Below are positions 61,692 through 64,000 of a stretch of DNA of 64,000 nt, one piece after another. The position numbers were made by a program, and so were the translations under genes. Every line of letters starts with the position of its first letter. The first letter of the stretch is position 1. The stretch is taken from NCBI RefSeq assembly GCF_030398385.1, contig NZ_JAOAOQ010000004.1, positions 1-64,000 of the forward strand, read 5' to 3'. The DNA is from Aquibium sp. ELW1220 (GTDB lineage Bacteria > Pseudomonadota > Alphaproteobacteria > Rhizobiales > Rhizobiaceae). The notes beneath the pieces are model-generated. The model did not search any database, was not told the DNA's origin, and saw only the letters and a program-made list of their open reading frames with translations.

Positions 61692-62903
61692 ATGAAGATC
61701 ATCGACGTCAAGACCTGGGTCGTGGGCAATCCGCCGCCCGGCATCGGCGGCAAGTATTTCATCTTCGTCAGGCTGACGACCGACTCGAACGTCGTCGGCT
61801 ACGGCGAGGCCTACAATGCGAGCTTCGGGCCGCATGTGACGGCGCGGATGATCGAGGACATGGCCGAGCGCTACTTCATCGGCCAGGACCCGCACGACAT
61901 CGAGATGTTCTTCCGCCGCTGCTATTCGTCGGGCTTCACGCAACGCCCGGACGCCGCCGTGATGGGCTGCTTCTCGGCGCTGGAGATCGCCTGCTGGGAC
62001 ATCATCGGCAAGGAGGCGAACAAGCCGGTCTGGAAGCTGATGGGCGGGCGCGTGCACGAGGCGCTCAGGACCTACACCTATCTCTACCCGCACGAGGGCT
62101 CGGTCCACACCGAGGACGTCGGGCCGAAAAACGTCTACAACGATCCCGACATGGCGGCCGAATGCGCGGCCGAATACATCGCGCAGGGCTTCACCGCGGT
62201 GAAGCTCGACCCCGCCGGCCCCTACACCGCCTTCGACGGCCACCAGCCGCGCCTCGTCGACATCGACCTGTCGGCGCGCATGATGAAGGCGATCCGCGAA
62301 GCGGTGGGGACGAAGGCCGACATCCTGTTCGGCACGCACGGCCAGTTCACCGCGTCGGGTGCCCTGCGCATGGCGCGCGCCATCGAGCCCTACGATCCGC
62401 TCTGGTTCGAGGAGCCGGTGCCGCCTGATATGCCCGAGGTGATGGCGCAGGTGGCGCGCGGCACCTCGATCCCGATCGCCACCGGCGAGCGGCTGACGAC
62501 GAAGTTCGAATTCGCCCGGGTGATCGAGAGCCGCGCGGCCTCGATCCTGCAGCCGGACCTCGGCCGCTCGGGCGGCATCCTGGAGACCAAGAAGATCGCC
62601 GCCATGGCCGAGGCCTTCCACATCCAGGTCGCGCCGCACTGCTATTGCGGGCCGATCGTCGGCGCGGCCAACATCCAGCTTGCCGTGACGCTGCCGAACT
62701 TCCTGATCCTCGAGGCGCTGAAGCAATGGGACGGGTTCCACGAAACGCTCTTGAAGAAGAAGATCGTCTGGCAGGACGGCAACGTGATCCCTTCGGAAGA
62801 GCCGGGACTCGGCGTCGAGCTCGACGAGGCGGTCTGCGAGGCGCATCCCTATGCCGGCAAGGCGCTGCATCTGCAGATGATGCAGACCCCTTTGATGCCG
62901 TAG
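61692..62903 (+). CDS. Mandelate racemase/muconate-lactonizing (enolase superfamily) protein
   Basis: 403 residues from ATG 61692, with GGGAGA upstream. Capping domain, then a barrel with TAVKLDPAG, LWFEEPVPPD and ATGERLTT (metal-binding Glu residues), QPDLGRSGG and the general-acid His in APHCYCGP. It resembles galactonate- or mannonate-dehydratase-like members, which remove water from sugar acids. The position normally held by the first metal ligand Asp appears as Gly in LFGTHGQF, so activity may differ. Length is normal. Confidence 0.88.
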   Translation: MKIIDVKTWVVGNPPPGIGGKYFIFVRLTTDSNVVGYGEAYNASFGPHVTARMIEDMAERYFIGQDPHDIEMFFRRCYSSGFTQRPDAAVMGCFSALEIACWDIIGKEANKPVWKLMGGRVHEALRTYTYLYPHEGSVHTEDVGPKNVYNDPDMAAECAAEYIAQGFTAVKLDPAGPYTAFDGHQPRLVDIDLSARMMKAIREAVGTKADILFGTHGQFTASGALRMARAIEPYDPLWFEEPVPPDMPEVMAQVARGTSIPIATGERLTTKFEFARVIESRAASILQPDLGRSGGILETKKIAAMAEAFHIQVAPHCYCGPIVGAANIQLAVTLPNFLILEALKQWDGFHETLLKKKIVWQDGNVIPSEEPGLGVELDEAVCEAHPYAGKALHLQMMQTPLMP

Positions 62904-62974
62904 CGAGAACCCGGCCTGTGCGGCGACGCAGAATCGGCTAGGATCGTTCCGAAGAGGTGGAGGGGTTCGCCGTC

Positions 62975-63412
62975 ATGTCGCTGATCCAGAGGCTGGGGCT
63001 GGCCTATGCCGTCCTGTTCTTCCTCGTGGTGGGGATCGGCTACGTGCCGGCCTTCGTCGACGCGGACGGGCAGCTGTTCGGCCTGTTCTCGCTGCAGTGG
63101 TACGACGACCTGCTGCACGCCTTCTCCGGCGTCTGGGCCTTGGTGGCGGCCTTCGTCTCGCACCGCGCCTCGGTGCTCTATTTCAGGCTCTTCGGCTCCG
63201 TCTATCTGTTTGACGGCGTGCTGGGGCTGGTCACCGGTTCGGGCTGCCTCGACGGCGGCATCTTCGTCGACGGCTTCCGGTCGTTCAACGACATCGAGTT
63301 GCCGGTGCGCTTCTTTGCCAATGCACCGCACCTGGCGATCGGCGGGATCGCGGTGCTGATCGGCTTCTGGCTGGCGGGCGGAGGCGGCCGGCGCCCCCTC
63401 GCCACCGCCTGA
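62975..63412 (+). CDS. Small integral membrane protein, unknown
   Basis: 145 residues from ATG 62975, preceded by GGTGGAGGGG. Four hydrophobic segments: LGLAYAVLFFLVVGIGYVPA, FSGVWALVAAFVSH, LYFRLFGSVYLFDGVLGLVT and HLAIGGIAVLIGFWLAGG. Loops contain the conserved-looking LQWYDDLLHAFSG. I do not recognise a named family. The next gene starts nine bases downstream, so the two are cotranscribed. Confidence 0.75.
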   Translation: MSLIQRLGLAYAVLFFLVVGIGYVPAFVDADGQLFGLFSLQWYDDLLHAFSGVWALVAAFVSHRASVLYFRLFGSVYLFDGVLGLVTGSGCLDGGIFVDGFRSFNDIELPVRFFANAPHLAIGGIAVLIGFWLAGGGGRRPLATA

Positions 63413-63420
63413 GACGGCCG

Positions 63421-64000
63421 ATGCGCCCGCTGAAATGGCTCGTCCGGATGATCGTGCGGCTCGTCGCGATCATCCTCCTCATTCCGATCCTCGGTTTCGC
63501 CTATGGCTGGCTGACCACTGCAGACCAGCCGCCGGCGCCGCGGTCGCAGGCTGCGCCGGCGGCGATCGCAGCACAGCTGCGCGAGGGTATTCCCGGCTAT
63601 CAGAGGCCGGAGGAATCGACTTTCCTCACCTATCCCGAATGGGCCATCGTCTACGCAGCGCGTGACTATGCCGCCTTCGTCGCCGGCCGCAGCGAAAGCG
63701 ACTTCCCCTACGTCGCCTATATCGGGCGCTTCTGGCAGGACTATGCCATCGTCGTCCGCGCGACCGCGGGCTACCCCTTCAATGCGCAGAACCACCTGAT
63801 GCTGGTGGTGATCGGCACCAGCCATACGATCGAACACGGCCTGCAATGGGCCTGGGAGAACACGATCGGCCGGCTGACGGAGTGGTCGGCGGACGGGGGC
63901 AAGACCGCGCAGGATGTGTATCTGGCCGCAACCGCGGCGGAGTATGCGGCCTTCCTCGACCAGGTCCCGTGGTACCGCTTCCCCTATGCACGGAAGCGGG
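63421..64000 (+). CDS. Membrane-anchored protein of unknown function (cut by window end)
   Basis: 193 codons are visible, open at the right edge. N-terminal transmembrane anchor (LVRMIVRLVAIILLIPILGF, about 7-26), then a Pro/Ala linker and a soluble region with EESTFLTYPEWAIVYAARDY, GRFWQDYAIVVRATAGYPF and HTIEHGLQWAWENTIGRL. I recall the TYPEW-x-IVY motif from conserved hypothetical proteins of proteobacteria, without a function. Coding is supported by continuous open frame and the tight spacing to the upstream gene. Confidence 0.75.
   Translation, partial: MRPLKWLVRMIVRLVAIILLIPILGFAYGWLTTADQPPAPRSQAAPAAIAAQLREGIPGYQRPEESTFLTYPEWAIVYAARDYAAFVAGRSESDFPYVAYIGRFWQDYAIVVRATAGYPFNAQNHLMLVVIGTSHTIEHGLQWAWENTIGRLTEWSADGGKTAQDVYLAATAAEYAAFLDQVPWYRFPYARKR

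Overview
The window is a GC-rich chromosomal segment of an alphaproteobacterium of the order Hyphomicrobiales (Rhizobiales), most likely a Mesorhizobium/Phyllobacteriaceae-type organism. Evidence for this is the protein style, four copies of a RIME-like rhizobial intergenic element, an AbcR (alpha-r15) small RNA beside an lsrB/vtlR-type LysR gene, and the gene order greA - LPS-core glycosyltransferases - lrp - trxB - lsrB - sRNA, which I recall from Sinorhizobium, Agrobacterium and Brucella. I saw no rRNA, tRNA, CRISPR array or complete insertion sequence. All identifications are by reading the sequence; no database search was possible.

Layout. 1-3.6 kb: a probable transposase tail at the left edge, then the dihydropyrimidine dehydrogenase genes preT and preA (minus strand), split by an opposite-strand hicBA toxin-antitoxin pair. 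preT has a RutR-like operator upstream. 4-8.2 kb: an MttB-family methyltransferase, a lytic transglycosylase-like lipoprotein, an L,D-transpeptidase and two small exported proteins. 8.4-16.2 kb (minus): a creatininase-family amidohydrolase and a dipeptide-type ABC transporter. Its double ATPase carries an unusual Ala/Pro linker and a NuoE-like helix-hairpin-helix tail. 16.5-22.3 kb (plus): an NMT1/THI5-type ABC transporter, a cytosine-deaminase-like amidohydrolase and a FAD-linked oxidase, suggesting uptake and use of a pyrimidine or related heterocycle. 22.5-31.6 kb: two tandem quinone-reductase paralogues, then a giant alpha-2-macroglobulin and penicillin-binding protein 1C.

31.9-40.8 kb (minus) is a complete aerobic benzoyl-CoA (box) pathway: benzoate-CoA ligase, alpha/beta hydrolase, a DUF309 protein, boxC, boxB, boxA and the BzdR/BoxR-type regulator. 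Three TGCA-N6-TGCA sites lie upstream of the ligase, boxC and the regulator. The one at the regulator is a perfect 16+6+16 palindrome. Benzoate would be activated to benzoyl-CoA, epoxidised by BoxAB and ring-cleaved by BoxC, while BoxR probably senses benzoyl-CoA.

41-54 kb: a DUF3307 membrane protein, a DapA-like aldolase, MsrP, the AbcR sRNA, lsrB, trxB, an Lrp regulator, an LPS-core GT2 enzyme, a double-domain GT4 protein, greA, a PH-like membrane protein, a MATE exporter, a TPR protein, a DUF486 protein and a DUF3775 protein. 54.7-64 kb: an extensin-family protein, a DUF1206 protein, a divergent FMN reductase/HxlR pair, a Dabb protein, a thioesterase - sigma factor - VOC operon, a GMC oxidoreductase, an enolase-superfamily protein, a small membrane protein and a membrane-anchored protein cut by the right edge.
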